Assembly (NCBI RefSeq): GCF_001270745.1
Contig: NZ_LFXL01000037.1
Span: 34,602 to 98,601 of the forward strand
Source: Jiangella muralis
GTDB lineage: Bacteria; Actinomycetota; Actinomycetes; Jiangellales; Jiangellaceae
Length of the DNA: 64,000 nt
Direction: 5' to 3'
A program made the position numbers and the translations under genes. Every line of letters starts with the position of its first letter. The first letter of the stretch is position 1. Under the pieces are notes generated by a model that was given only the letters and a program-made list of their open reading frames with translations, had not been told where the DNA came from and ran no database searches. Of this stretch, positions 1 through 9,272 are shown one piece after another.

Positions 1-113
1 CCGGCCAGCCTATTCGGGTGGGCTTCATCCGCTCCTCACCGCCGCGATGGCTGCTCGTGCCCGGCGGCCGTTAGCGTCCCCGGCACCGCCGCACTCGCGC
101 TCGGCGGCGCCGT

Positions 114-1118
114 GCGCTCGCCGGTGCGACCACCGCGGGCGCGGCGGACGAGGACCGGCCGCTGCGGTTCACAGGCGACGGCGCGTTCAAGATCGTCCAG
201 TTCAACGACACCCAGGACGACGAGCGGATCGAGCGGCGCACCATCGAGTTGATGGAGAAGGTCCTCGACAGCGAGCAGCCCGACCTCGTCGTCCACAACG
301 GCGACAACATCACCGGCGGCTGCGCGAACGCCACCGAGATGAGGCAGGCGATGAACAACGTCGTCCAGCCGATGGAGCAGCGGCAGATCCCGTGGGTGGT
401 CACCTACGGCAACCACGACGAGGACTCCACGCCGGACACCGGGATGGACGAGGAGGACATGCTCGCCTTCTACCGGTCCTACGGCCACAACCTGAATCAG
501 CCCAGCCCGCGCGGCGTCACCGGCTCCGGCACCATGAACCTGCTGATCCGCGGCGCCCGCGGCCAGCGTCCCGTCTTCAACCTGTTCCTGCTCGACAGCG
601 GCCGCTACGCCCCGTCGACGATCGCGGGGCAGGACTTCGCCGGCTACCCGACGTGGGATTGGCTGCGGATGAACCAGGTGCACTGGTACACCGAGACGTC
701 CGAGCTGGTCGAGAAGCGGGCCGGGCAGAAGGTGCCGGCGCTGATGTTCATCCACATCCCGCTGTGGGAGTACCGCTTCATGTGGTTCGCCAGCGTCGAC
801 AGCCGCACCGCCGCCGACCACGAGCGCGCCGTCGCCAAGCACGGCATCATCGGCGAGCGCAACGAGGACGAGTGCCCCGGCCCGTTCAACTGCGGCATGT
901 TCTCCGCCATCCTCGATCGCGGCGACGTGCGCGGCGTCTTCTGCGGCCACGACCACGTCAACACCTACGTCGGCGACTACTACGGCGTCCTGCTCGGCGC
1001 CGGCGACGTCGACATCGAGACCCACTTGGTGTTCGCCGGCGACCTCGGCATCGACCTGACCGCGAACGACCAGAGCATCGACCCGCTGCCACTGCCCGAC
1101 GGCCGGCGCCGCAAGTAG
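114..1118 (+). CDS. Secreted calcineurin-like metallophosphoesterase, 5' end disrupted
   Basis: Predicted exported phosphoesterase that would hydrolyse phosphoester bonds using a two-metal centre. The ordered family motifs are all visible: NDTQDD near the start, HNGDN, TYGNHDE, HIPLWEY and GHDHVN. The coding frame is open from base 75 but has no start codon before TTG 249, which lies inside the metal-binding domain and is unlikely to be the true start. The residues just upstream (ALAGATTAGAADE) look like the end of a signal peptide. A hydrophobic core (GTAALALGGAV) lies in frame 1 at about 78-114, and a plausible N-terminus (GTG 18, VGFIRSSPPRWLLV) lies in frame 0 ahead of TAG 72. The signal peptide is therefore split over two frames, so the gene is either frameshifted or has sequence errors here. 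The listed start is the first codon of the uninterrupted mature frame. Specific substrate unknown. Confidence 0.8.
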   Translation, partial: ALAGATTAGAADEDRPLRFTGDGAFKIVQFNDTQDDERIERRTIELMEKVLDSEQPDLVVHNGDNITGGCANATEMRQAMNNVVQPMEQRQIPWVVTYGNHDEDSTPDTGMDEEDMLAFYRSYGHNLNQPSPRGVTGSGTMNLLIRGARGQRPVFNLFLLDSGRYAPSTIAGQDFAGYPTWDWLRMNQVHWYTETSELVEKRAGQKVPALMFIHIPLWEYRFMWFASVDSRTAADHERAVAKHGIIGERNEDECPGPFNCGMFSAILDRGDVRGVFCGHDHVNTYVGDYYGVLLGAGDVDIETHLVFAGDLGIDLTANDQSIDPLPLPDGRRRK

Positions 1119-1124
1119 ACGGTG

Positions 1125-3086
1125 TCAGCGGGTCGCGGCCAGCGCGACGAACGGGTCGAGGGCCGCAGGGTTGCGCAGCGCCTCGCGGCTCACGGCCGCC
1201 TCCGCCGCCACCCCGGCGAGGATCCGCTTCACCGGCACCTCGCACTTCTTGCCGGTCAGCGTCCGCGGCACGTCGTCGACGACGACGAAGCGGTCGGGGA
1301 CGTGCCGGGGCGACAGCTCCGCACGCAGCGACGACCGCAGCTCCGGCTCGACCTCGCCGAGCGTGACCCCGGGCGCCAGCACCAGGAAGCAGATCAGCTC
1401 ACCGTCCGGCGACGCGGCACCGGACGTGTCGATGACCAGCGAGTCGACGACGGCCGGATGGCCCTCGACGACCCGGTAGAACTCCGCCGTCCCCATGCGG
1501 ACGCCGCCGCGGTTGAGGGTGGAGTCGCTGCGGCCGTGGATGATGGCGGACCCGTGTGGCGTGATCGTCACCCAGTCGCCGTGCCGCCACACCCCCGGGT
1601 AGTCCTCGAAGTAGGCCGCCCGCAGCCGCGAGCCGTCGTCGTCGCCCCAGAAGGAGACCGGCATGGACGGCAGCGGCGCCGTCAGCACCAGCTCGCCGAC
1701 CTCGCCGATGACGGGGTGCCCGGCTTCGTTGAACGCGGCCAGCGCGGCACCGAGCGCGGGCCGGGACAGCTCGCCCAGCCACACCGGCACGTCCGGGGCC
1801 GGACCGACGAACGCCGTGCAGGCGTCGGTGCCGCCGGAGAGGCTGGCGATCTGCACGGACGGGCCCAGGTTGCGGCTGAGCCAGCGGAAACCGTCGGTCG
1901 ACAGTGGCGCACCGGTGCTGCCGACCGCCCGCAACGCCGGGAACGCCGACGGGTCCAGCGTCAGGCCGTCCTTCAGGCAGGCCTGCACGAACGGCGCCGA
2001 CGTCCCGAGGACGGCGACCCGCTCCTCGGTGGCGAGATCCCACAGCGATCGCAGCGACGGATACCCGGGACTGCCGTCGTACAGCACCACCGTCGACCCG
2101 ACCAGCAGCCCGCCGATGAGGAAGTTCCACATCATCCAGCCGGTCGTGGTGAACCAGAAGAACCGTTCGCCGGGCTTCAGATCCAGTTGCAGGCCGGCCG
2201 CCTTGACGTGCTCGAGCACGATGCCGCCGTGGCCCTGGACGATCCCCTTCGGCAGGCCGGTCGTGCCGGACGAGTACAGCACCCAGAGCGGGTGGTCGAA
2301 CGGCACCGGCGTGAACTCGAGCGCCGCGCCGTCGTGCTCGGCCAGCAGGTCGTCCCAGCTCAGCGCATCGGGCACGGACGTCCCCACGAACGGAAACGCG
2401 ACCACGGCGCGTAGGCCGGGCAGCTGCGCCCGCAGCGCCGCCACCGTCGGCCGGACGTCGACCGTCTTCCCGTTGTAGACGTAGCCGTCGCAGGTCACGA
2501 GCACCGTCGGCGAGATCTGCGCGAACCGGTCGGCCGCCGCCCGCACGCCGAAGTCGGGGGAGCAGGACGACCAGACGGCGCCCAGGCTGGCCGTCGCCAG
2601 GAACGCGACCAGTGTCTGCGGCGCGTTGGGGACCAGCGCGGCCACGCGGTCGCCGCGGCCGACGCCGAGGGCGGCCAGCGCCGCACGCATGGCCGCGACC
2701 TGCCGGCGCAGCTCGCCATGGGTCAGCTCGGCGCGCAGCCCGTCCTCGCGCCGGAACACGACCGCGCCGTCGTCGTCGCCCTTGCCCTCGCCGGGGCGCA
2801 GCGCCTGCTCGGCGTAGTTGAGCGTCGCGCCGGGAAACCAGCGGGTCCCCGGCATCGCGACGTCGGGCAGCACGTCCTCGGGCGGCGTGCGGAACTCGAC
2901 CTCGAAGAAGCGGGCGACGGCGCCCCAGAACTCGCCCGGCTCACCGACCGACCAGCGCCACAGCTCGTCGTAATCGGCGGCGTCGACCAGACCTTCGTCG
3001 CGCAGCCGGCGGCGGAACGCGGCGATGCGGCTGTGGGCCACGGCCTCGGGATCGGGCCGCCACACGACTTCGGCGTCGTCGGTCAT
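1125..3086 (-). CDS. Acetoacetyl-CoA synthetase (acetoacetate-CoA ligase)
   Basis: 653-residue ANL-superfamily adenylating enzyme that activates acetoacetate to acetoacetyl-CoA with ATP, feeding ketone-body or polyhydroxybutyrate carbon into central metabolism. It has the N-terminal ACS-type cap (FWGAVARFFEVEF, PGTRWFPGATLNYAEQAL), the P-loop-like YSSGTTGLPKGIVQ (about residue 270), SGGTDACTAF, and the C-terminal lysine motif TLTGKKCEVPVK. The GIVQGHGGIVLEH stretch and the RNPAAL tail are typical of acetoacetyl-CoA synthetases rather than acetyl-CoA synthetases. I chose ATG 3086 (MTDDAEVVW), which matches the normal N-terminus; the frame stays open 16 codons further up to 3134 with no family-like sequence. 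It ends 6 bp from the convergent phosphoesterase gene. Confidence 0.93.
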   Translation of the reverse strand: MTDDAEVVWRPDPEAVAHSRIAAFRRRLRDEGLVDAADYDELWRWSVGEPGEFWGAVARFFEVEFRTPPEDVLPDVAMPGTRWFPGATLNYAEQALRPGEGKGDDDGAVVFRREDGLRAELTHGELRRQVAAMRAALAALGVGRGDRVAALVPNAPQTLVAFLATASLGAVWSSCSPDFGVRAAADRFAQISPTVLVTCDGYVYNGKTVDVRPTVAALRAQLPGLRAVVAFPFVGTSVPDALSWDDLLAEHDGAALEFTPVPFDHPLWVLYSSGTTGLPKGIVQGHGGIVLEHVKAAGLQLDLKPGERFFWFTTTGWMMWNFLIGGLLVGSTVVLYDGSPGYPSLRSLWDLATEERVAVLGTSAPFVQACLKDGLTLDPSAFPALRAVGSTGAPLSTDGFRWLSRNLGPSVQIASLSGGTDACTAFVGPAPDVPVWLGELSRPALGAALAAFNEAGHPVIGEVGELVLTAPLPSMPVSFWGDDDGSRLRAAYFEDYPGVWRHGDWVTITPHGSAIIHGRSDSTLNRGGVRMGTAEFYRVVEGHPAVVDSLVIDTSGAASPDGELICFLVLAPGVTLGEVEPELRSSLRAELSPRHVPDRFVVVDDVPRTLTGKKCEVPVKRILAGVAAEAAVSREALRNPAALDPFVALAATR

Positions 3087-3130
3087 GCGGCACAACCTAA
3101 CGCGGGCCGGGCCGGCCCGCGTTAGCCGGG

Positions 3131-4414
3131 TCACATGTGTTCGACGGCGTCGCCGAGCGGGGTGATGCCGCGGGTGTCGAAGACTCGCTTCGCCGTCTTG
3201 GCGATGAGTGTGCCGTCGTAGTCGCTGTGCGGCTGGAGGACGACGGTGAGGTCGGACGAGGCCAGCGCGGCGTCGAGGTCGGTGACCGACTCGAGGACGG
3301 CGCCGTCGACCTTCCAGGTGGGGACCTTGGGGTCGTGGAAGATCACGTTGGCGCCGAGCGACGCCAGCCGCTTGGCCAGCGGGACGGCGGGCGACTCGCG
3401 CTGGTCGGCGATGTCGGGCTTGTACGTGACGCCGAGCAGCAGGATCGTCGACCCGTTGACGGCCTTGCCGTCGGTGTTGAGGATGTTCTGAATGCGCTGG
3501 ACGACGTACGCCGGCATGGTGGCGTTGATCTCCTGCGCCAGCTCGACGAACCGGAACGGGTAGCCGAGGCGCTGGCGCACGTTGTGGCTCAGGTAGTTCG
3601 GGTCGATCGGGATGCAGTGCCCGCCGACGCCGGGACCCGGGTAGAACGCCTGGAAGCCGAACGGCTTGGTCTTCGCCAGCCGGATGACGTCCCAGAGGTC
3701 GATGCCGAGTTCGTGGCAGAACCGCGCCATCTCGTTGACCAGCGCGATGTTGACGTGCCGGTAGGTGTTCTCGAGCAGCTTCGCGGTCTCGGCCTCGCGG
3801 GTGCCCTTGGCCTCGACGACGGTGTCGACGAAGCGGCGGTAGAACGTGGCCGCCCGCTCGGTGCAGGCGGCGGTCTGGCCGCCGACGACCTTGGGGGTGT
3901 TGCGCATGCCGTACTTCGGGTTGCCCGGGTCGATGCGCTCGGGCGAGAACGCGAGGTGGAAGTCGCGGCCGGCGACGAGGCCGGAGGCCTCCTCCAGCAT
4001 CGGCCGGACCACCTCGTCGGTGGTGCCCGGGTAGGTGGTCGATTCGAGCACCACCAGCATGCCGGCGGTCAGGTGCCGCCCGACGGTGCCGACCGCGGCC
4101 TTGACGGCGCCGAGGTCGGGCCCGCCGTCGTCGGACAGCGGCGTCGGCACGCAGATGACGATGGTGTCGGCCGCATCGAGGTCGGCCTCGTTCGCCGACG
4201 CCTGGAAGCCGGCCGCCTTCATCTCGGCGATGTCGGCGTCGGACAGGTCGTCGACGTGCGACCGACCTTCGTTCAGACCTTCGACGACGTGGGTGCTGAC
4301 GTCGAAACCCATGACTCGCAGGCCCGAGCGGCTGGCTTCCTGCGCCAGCGGCAAACCCACGTATCCCAGTCCAACCACTGCGACATCTGTCGACACTGCT
4401 TCGTTCCCGTCCAT
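3131..4414 (-). CDS. Nucleotide-sugar 6-dehydrogenase (UDP-GlcNAc/ManNAc dehydrogenase type)
   Basis: 427-residue UDP-sugar dehydrogenase of the WbpA/WecC type. It oxidises C6 of a UDP-hexose or UDP-N-acetylhexosamine to the uronic acid with two NAD, making a precursor for surface polysaccharide. The Rossmann motif VAVVGLGYVGLPLA is near residue 10, the NAD-domain ESTTYPGTT follows, and the central helix contains ENTYRHVNIALVNEMA. The catalytic cysteine is in GPGVGGHCIPIDP (about residue 265), and the C-terminal domain contains GVTYKPDIADQRESP. All key residues are present. I used ATG 4414 (MDGNEAVSTD); a longer open frame upstream has no homologous look. The gene is divergent from the kinase-like gene at 4565, and its product fits the glycan locus beyond it. 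The exact sugar substrate cannot be read from sequence. Confidence 0.9.
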   Translation of the reverse strand: MDGNEAVSTDVAVVGLGYVGLPLAQEASRSGLRVMGFDVSTHVVEGLNEGRSHVDDLSDADIAEMKAAGFQASANEADLDAADTIVICVPTPLSDDGGPDLGAVKAAVGTVGRHLTAGMLVVLESTTYPGTTDEVVRPMLEEASGLVAGRDFHLAFSPERIDPGNPKYGMRNTPKVVGGQTAACTERAATFYRRFVDTVVEAKGTREAETAKLLENTYRHVNIALVNEMARFCHELGIDLWDVIRLAKTKPFGFQAFYPGPGVGGHCIPIDPNYLSHNVRQRLGYPFRFVELAQEINATMPAYVVQRIQNILNTDGKAVNGSTILLLGVTYKPDIADQRESPAVPLAKRLASLGANVIFHDPKVPTWKVDGAVLESVTDLDAALASSDLTVVLQPHSDYDGTLIAKTAKRVFDTRGITPLGDAVEHM

Positions 4415-4564
4415 GTGGCGCTCGTGACCGTGCGACTTTACAGCAGGTCTGAGCATGCGATGTTTCCTGCGGCCCGCGAGAGCCGTCCAGAAGATGAGAA
4501 CACTCTCATCGAGTTCCCATCGAAACCGGTCTGAACTGCGCTGTTGCGCTGGTAGACATAGTCG

Positions 4565-5695
4565 GTGCCTGCCGCCTCCGATGCCGTCCGTTCGCTCGAA
4601 TGGGCCGCTGTCATCGAGCGTACGACGGGCAGCCTGCCGTCCGCACGTGGCGTTGCCCGGTTGCGTCGGCGGCATTTCTTCCACGACAACCGCATCGCCT
4701 TCTCCGAGCGGCTGGACGCGGCGGCGGAGTTCCCGTCCAGCGGCGTCTTCGTCGACCAGCGGACGGGGGCATCGGTGCTGGTCGCGGACGGCCGGCCGCG
4801 GGTGCGCTCGGCGGCCGCCGCGGACGTCGTGGTCGCCGGGGCGATGCGCACGGCGGAGCAGCTGCGGTTCCGCGCGTTCTACCTCACCGAGGCGGCCCGC
4901 ACCCTCGTCGTGCAGCAGCGGCTCACGTCCGGGACGCCGACGCCGCTGGTGGCGGGCAGCGCGCACCAGCGGGTGCTGGCCGGCCGGACGCCGTTCGCCG
5001 TCCCGCAGGTGCTGGAGAGCGGGTTGTCCGGACGCGGGCCGGCCGGCGGCGCCGTCGCGGACTGGCTGGTCGAGGAGGCGGTCGACGGCGCGGCGGTGCG
5101 GCCCGAGGACGCCGCCGACACCGTCGTGGAACTGCTCGCGCTGCTGGCCGAGACGTGGCGGCGGCTGGGCGTGATGCACGAGCCGCTCGGCGACGAGCAA
5201 CGGTCCCGCGCCCTGGCCGCGTTCACCGGCCTGGCCGAGGACCCGCCCCCGGGCAGCTGGCCCGATGCCCTCGACCGCCCGACGACGCTCAAACGGGCCC
5301 GCGCCCTCCTCGACGACGCGCGGCCGCTCACCGTGGGGCTCAGCCACGGCGACCCGGGCCTGGGCAACGTGCTGCGGATGACCGACGGCCGGCTCGCGCT
5401 GGTCGACTGGGAGGACGCCGGGCACCGGCCGCTCGCGCACGACGTCCTCAAGGTGCTGATGTCCGCGCCCGAGCCGCGTGCCCTGGCAGCGACGCTGGAC
5501 GCGCCCACCTCGCTGCGGCCCGCCCTGACCACCGCCGGCGCCGTCCCGTGGCGGCTGCAGGTGGCGCTGGCCCTGCTGCTGTTCCTGAGCGGCTGGCGCA
5601 ACCGCTACTTCCGCGCCGTCAAGCGGGGCAGCGTCAAGGCCGCCGACCGGCGTATGCACACGATGCTGCGGCTGCTGGACGATCTACTGCCCTGA
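4565..5695 (+). CDS. APH/choline-kinase-fold phosphotransferase
   Basis: 376-residue protein of the aminoglycoside phosphotransferase/choline kinase fold. The catalytic Brenner-type loop is GLSHGDPGLGNVL (about residue 260), followed by the metal-binding LALVDWEDAGHRPLAHDV. These are the two diagnostic blocks of the family, so it probably moves the gamma phosphate of ATP to a small molecule or sugar. The GTG start at 4565 is the first codon of the frame with coding character, and no strong Shine-Dalgarno is visible. It is divergent from the nucleotide-sugar dehydrogenase across 150 bp and convergent with the beta-helix gene across a structured repeat. A role in sugar or glycan metabolism is inferred from location only; antibiotic inactivation cannot be excluded. 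Confidence 0.78.
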   Translation: MPAASDAVRSLEWAAVIERTTGSLPSARGVARLRRRHFFHDNRIAFSERLDAAAEFPSSGVFVDQRTGASVLVADGRPRVRSAAAADVVVAGAMRTAEQLRFRAFYLTEAARTLVVQQRLTSGTPTPLVAGSAHQRVLAGRTPFAVPQVLESGLSGRGPAGGAVADWLVEEAVDGAAVRPEDAADTVVELLALLAETWRRLGVMHEPLGDEQRSRALAAFTGLAEDPPPGSWPDALDRPTTLKRARALLDDARPLTVGLSHGDPGLGNVLRMTDGRLALVDWEDAGHRPLAHDVLKVLMSAPEPRALAATLDAPTSLRPALTTAGAVPWRLQVALALLLFLSGWRNRYFRAVKRGSVKAADRRMHTMLRLLDDLLP

Positions 5696-5744
5696 GCGGC
5701 CGCCGGTCGCCGCTGTGCTCGCCGCGTTGGCCGCTTGGCGGCAG

Positions 5745-6022
5745 TGGGCCGTCCCCCTGCTGCCCATTTTCTCAGCCGCGGCACCGCGCCTCAAGCGGAG
5801 CCCAGTGGCGCTTCGCGCGGCGAAGCACCGCTTGACCCGCGGCACCGCGGCCAAGAACGGGCAGCTATCAGGGGGACGGGGGAAGTGCGGGCAGAGCCCG
5901 CCCGGTGCGCCGTGCGCCGTTTGCCTGACTGCCGTCCCCACCGACCCTGGCCGTGCGCGGCCACCGATGGTTGGCGGATTACTGGCCCCCTGGGCCCACC
6001 AAACTGCCAACCACGAGCGGCC
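5745..6022. repeat. Intergenic hairpin repeat, copy A (between convergent genes)
   Basis: This fills most of the 341-bp gap between the stops at 5695 and 6037. Outer arms GTCCCCCTG (5752-5760) and CAGGGGGAC (5870-5878) enclose a long imperfect stem. It runs through GCCCATTTTCT and AGAACGGGC to the pair CCGCGGCACCGCGCC...CAAGCGG (5778-5800) and CCGCTTG...GGCACCGCGG (5829-5851). A second module at 5879-6022 holds a GGTTGGC/GCCAACC stem. The outer arms and second module recur nearly unchanged at 17822-18007. The position between two stop codons suggests a bidirectional terminator or a mobile palindromic element. No protein-coding signal seen. Confidence 0.75.
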
Positions 6023-6036
6023 AGTGAGCGGCCGTC

Positions 6037-8178
6037 TCAGCGGGCCGGGGGCAGTTTGGCCCGCGGCGCGCAGGCGGCGGTGAAGGCCGAGCCGGTGCTG
6101 AGGTGGTAACGCCACTGCGACTCGCCGTTGCCGCAGCGGCCGCGGTAGCCGAGGTCGGCGTCGCCGTCGCCGTCGATGTCGCCGACGGAGATGCCGAAGT
6201 GGGCGGTGCTGCCGTCGGGCTCGGCCCAGAAGGCGTCGCCCCAGCTGCGCACCTTGAAGCCGTTGTCGCCGCTGACGTGCATGCGCCAGCACGGTTCCGG
6301 GCGGGAGCCGCAGGCGCCGCGGTAGAGGACGTCGTCGCGGCCGTCGCCGGAGAAGTCGGCGACCAGGAGGCCGTACACGTCGGACTCGGTGGTCCAGGCG
6401 GCGGCGTCGCCCCAGGAGGAGACCTGGAACGACTCGCCGTCGCTGCCGAGCATCCGCCAGCACGGCTCGCCATCGGGGCCGCAGCCGCCGCGGTAGAGCA
6501 GGTCGTCGCGGGCGTCGCCGTCGAAGTCGCCGACCTGGATACCGAACTGGGTGGTCTCGGCGGTGACGGAGCCGAGCCGGGCCCACGGCCGGGGCGGCGC
6601 GAACCCGTCGTCGCCGGCCAGGGCGACGCGCCAGCAACTGCCCTGGTCGCGGCAGGTGCCGGCCCAGGCGAGGTCGTCGCGGCCGTCGCCGTCGAAGTCG
6701 CCGACCTGGACGCCGAGCCGGGCGGCCAGCTGGGCGCCGCCGACGTGCGCGGGCCACTCCTGGATCTCGACGCCGTTGCCGGCGCTCAGGTGCGCCCGCC
6801 AGTACGGGTCCGCGTCGTCGTCGCGGACCAGCTGGACGAAATCTTCCCGGTCGTCGCCGTCGAAGTCGCCGCGCAGCACCCCGGCGAACGGTTCCTCCCA
6901 CTCCGGCGCCGCACCGCAGTCGCTGGTCCGGACGTCGCCCAGGTGCGAGATCAGCGCGGCCTGGCTGTTCCCCTGGACGCAGAACTCGGCGGCGCGGTCG
7001 GTGGAGACGGAGATCAGCCCGCCGTCGACGAACGCGTTGCCGCCGATGAACACGTCGCTCTCCGGTGCGCCCTGCTGGCCGAGGATCTCCGCGTCGCGCC
7101 AGTACGTGACGCCGCAGTAGTGCCGGCAGCCGGTCGCGCCGCGCATGTCGATGGTGTTGTCGCGCAGCGACACCCGGCGGAACACCTCGGGCATGTTCGA
7201 GCTGGCGTAGACGTAGCTGAGGATGCCCGACGAACGCAGCCGGTTGCCGACGACGAAGGTGTCGGTCTGGTTGCGCAGCTTCATCGAGCCGCCGGCGGGC
7301 GACGCGTCCCAGCCGTCGGCGCGGTTGCCGACGATCGACAGCCGCCGGCTGCCCCACGCGTACAGGCCGTGATCCTGGCAGAACTGGCAGCCGGCCGGCG
7401 CGCCGATGCCGGGCGTGCGCCGCCACACGTTGCCGTCGACGATGACCTCGTCGTTGCCCTGGGCGATGGCGAGGTCGTGGCCCCAGAAGTTGATCGCGGT
7501 GCGGAACCAGCCGTCCGGCACGGACGGGTCGAGGTCGGCGGTGGTGCCGAACCAGGAGTCCTTGACGACGGTCAGCCGAGTGCTGTCGGAGACCACGCCG
7601 CGGCCGGGGTGCGCGCTGTCGCGGAGGAACTCGCAGCCCTCGACCGTGACGCCGACGGTGTGCCGCAGCAGCACGTACGCGACGCCCCACTCGCTGCCCA
7701 CCGGCCCGTTGCGGAACGTGCAGTCGCGCAGCGTGACGTCGGTGACGGAGGTGTGGTCGTCGGAGCCCTTCAGCTCGATGCGGACGTTGTCGAACTCCAG
7801 CCCGCTGATGGTGACGTCGCTCAGCTCGTCGTGGGCGAGCGTGACGCCGTCCTCGCCGGAGCCGCGCAGCACCACGCGGGCGCCGTCGGCGGCGGTGTAG
7901 TCGCGCCCGGACCGGAACCGGACGGGCCGCTCCAGCTGGTAGACCCCGGCGGGGAAGACGACGGTCTGGCCCGGGTCGGCGGCGTCGATGGCGGCCTGGA
8001 CGGCGTCCGCGGCGCCCCGGGCGGAGGCGAAGAACACGCCGACGTCGACGGTCTTCGACGGGGGCTGGCGGACGTCGCGTGGCGCGGACGGGTCACCGCC
8101 GAGCCAGCCGGGCGCCCAGCCGGTGAGGAGGGTCGCCGCCAGCACCGTCGCCACAAGGATGCCGACCGCACGCCGCAA
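6037..8178 (-). CDS. Secreted right-handed beta-helix protein with C-terminal FG-GAP/VCBS repeats
   Basis: 713 residues. An N-terminal signal peptide (MRRAVGILVATVLAATLLTGWAPG) is followed by a pectate-lyase-like parallel beta-helix. It opens with the usual pro-helix segment (AVQAAIDAADPGQTVVFPAGVYQL) and runs over roughly residues 45-400 with many short N/G-rich turns. The last 270 residues are about five FG-GAP/VCBS calcium-binding repeats, seen as GDFDGDDREDF, GDFDGDGRDDL, GDFDGDARDDL, ADFSGDGRDDV and GDIDGDGDADL. The helix probably binds or cleaves polysaccharide outside the cell, and the repeats form a propeller-like surface. No catalytic residues can be assigned. Lies 71 bp downstream of rfbB on the same strand, so it may be co-transcribed. 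Confidence 0.85.
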   Translation of the reverse strand: MRRAVGILVATVLAATLLTGWAPGWLGGDPSAPRDVRQPPSKTVDVGVFFASARGAADAVQAAIDAADPGQTVVFPAGVYQLERPVRFRSGRDYTAADGARVVLRGSGEDGVTLAHDELSDVTISGLEFDNVRIELKGSDDHTSVTDVTLRDCTFRNGPVGSEWGVAYVLLRHTVGVTVEGCEFLRDSAHPGRGVVSDSTRLTVVKDSWFGTTADLDPSVPDGWFRTAINFWGHDLAIAQGNDEVIVDGNVWRRTPGIGAPAGCQFCQDHGLYAWGSRRLSIVGNRADGWDASPAGGSMKLRNQTDTFVVGNRLRSSGILSYVYASSNMPEVFRRVSLRDNTIDMRGATGCRHYCGVTYWRDAEILGQQGAPESDVFIGGNAFVDGGLISVSTDRAAEFCVQGNSQAALISHLGDVRTSDCGAAPEWEEPFAGVLRGDFDGDDREDFVQLVRDDDADPYWRAHLSAGNGVEIQEWPAHVGGAQLAARLGVQVGDFDGDGRDDLAWAGTCRDQGSCWRVALAGDDGFAPPRPWARLGSVTAETTQFGIQVGDFDGDARDDLLYRGGCGPDGEPCWRMLGSDGESFQVSSWGDAAAWTTESDVYGLLVADFSGDGRDDVLYRGACGSRPEPCWRMHVSGDNGFKVRSWGDAFWAEPDGSTAHFGISVGDIDGDGDADLGYRGRCGNGESQWRYHLSTGSAFTAACAPRAKLPPAR

Positions 8179-8249
8179 GCCTCGCTACCTCCCGATCGAC
8201 CGCAGGTCGTCTTCGAGTATGCCCCGGACGGCCGCGGACGAATCCCCGA

Positions 8250-9224
8250 TCAGCGGTTCTTCAGCGGTTCCCACCACGACCGCTGGTCGCGGTACCAGCC
8301 GACCGTCCCGGCCAGCCCGGCGGCGAAGTCCTGCCGCGGCACGTAGCCCAGCTCGGCGCGGATCTTGCCGTGGTCGACGGAGTAGCGCCGGTCGTGGGCG
8401 AGGCGGTCCTCGACGTGGTCGACGCGGTCCCAGCCGACCCCGCAGGCCTCCAGCAGCAGGCCGGTGAGCTCCTTGTTCGTCAGCTCGCGGCCGCCGCCGA
8501 TGTTGTAGATCTCGCCGGACCGGCCGCCCGAGCGGACCAGCTCGATGGCCTGGCAGTGGTCGTCGACGTGCAGCCAGTCGCGCACGTTGAGGCCGTCGCC
8601 GTACAGCGGCACGTTCAGCCCGTCGAGCAGGTTGGTCACGAACAGCGGGATGACCTTCTCGGGGTACTGGTACGGACCGTAGTTGTTCGAGCAGCGGGTC
8701 ACCGACACTGGAACGCCGTGGGTGCGGTGGTAGGCGAGCGCGACGAGGTCGCTGCTGGCCTTGCTGGCGCTGTACGGCGAGTTCGGCGCGAGCAGGTGGT
8801 CCTCGGTCCACGAGCCGGACTCGATGGACCCGTACACCTCGTCGGTGGACACGTGCACGAACCGGTCGACGCCGTGCCGCCGGGCCGCGTCGAGCAGCGT
8901 CTGGGTGCCGACGACGTTGGTCTGGACGAACGCGGCGGCGCCCTGGATGGAGCGGTCGACGTGGCTCTCGGCGGCGAAGTGGACGACCTGGTCGGCCGCG
9001 GCGACGAGCTCGTCGACCAGCCCGGTGTCGAGGATGTCGCCCTTGACGAAGGAGAACCGCGGGTGGTCGGCGACAGGCTCGAGGTTGGCCGGGTTGCCGG
9101 CGTAGGTGAGCTTGTCGAGCACGACGACGTCGGCGCCGTCGAGGCCGGGATAAGCGCCGGACAGTGCCTGGCGGACGTAGTGCGAGCCGATGAAGCCGGC
9201 CCCGCCCGTGATCAACAGCCGCAT
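8250..9224 (-). CDS. rfbB: dTDP-glucose 4,6-dehydratase
   Basis: 324-residue extended short-chain dehydrogenase that converts dTDP-glucose to dTDP-4-keto-6-deoxyglucose, step 2 of dTDP-L-rhamnose synthesis. Visible signatures are the Rossmann GGAGFIGSHYVR, HFAAESHVDRSI, STDEVYGSIE with the catalytic Asp-Glu pair, YSASKASSDL with the YxxxK catalytic pair, and RCSNNYGPYQYPEK. Length is normal for the family. ATG 9224 is preceded by GGAGG at proper spacing. Divergent from rfbA across only 48 bp, so the two promoters must be back to back. Confidence 0.96.
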   Translation of the reverse strand: MRLLITGGAGFIGSHYVRQALSGAYPGLDGADVVVLDKLTYAGNPANLEPVADHPRFSFVKGDILDTGLVDELVAAADQVVHFAAESHVDRSIQGAAAFVQTNVVGTQTLLDAARRHGVDRFVHVSTDEVYGSIESGSWTEDHLLAPNSPYSASKASSDLVALAYHRTHGVPVSVTRCSNNYGPYQYPEKVIPLFVTNLLDGLNVPLYGDGLNVRDWLHVDDHCQAIELVRSGGRSGEIYNIGGGRELTNKELTGLLLEACGVGWDRVDHVEDRLAHDRRYSVDHGKIRAELGYVPRQDFAAGLAGTVGWYRDQRSWWEPLKNR

Positions 9225-9258
9225 CTCGTCCCCTCCTGGAGCGGTCCCTGTCGCGGGC

Positions 9259-9264
9259 TATCGT
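9259..9264 (+). promoter_or_regulatory. Probable -10 element of rfbA giving a leaderless transcript
   Basis: TATCGT ends 8 bp before the rfbA ATG at 9273, and no Shine-Dalgarno sequence stands between them. Transcription would start at or next to the ATG, so rfbA mRNA is probably leaderless, which is common in actinobacteria. Inferred from spacing only. Confidence 0.4.
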
Positions 9265-9272
9265 AGGCGCTC

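Noticed and set aside
4415..5659. Upstream extension of the nucleotide-sugar dehydrogenase frame to 5659
   Set aside because: The added 410 residues are antisense to the kinase-like gene and have no homology-like motifs; the Rossmann start at ATG 4414 is the natural N-terminus.
6103..8346. Long open frame on the plus strand opposite the beta-helix/FG-GAP gene
   Set aside because: It is the antisense of a gene with a signal peptide and clear repeats; its translation is low-complexity Val/Ala/Arg/Gly as usual for shadow frames in high-GC DNA.
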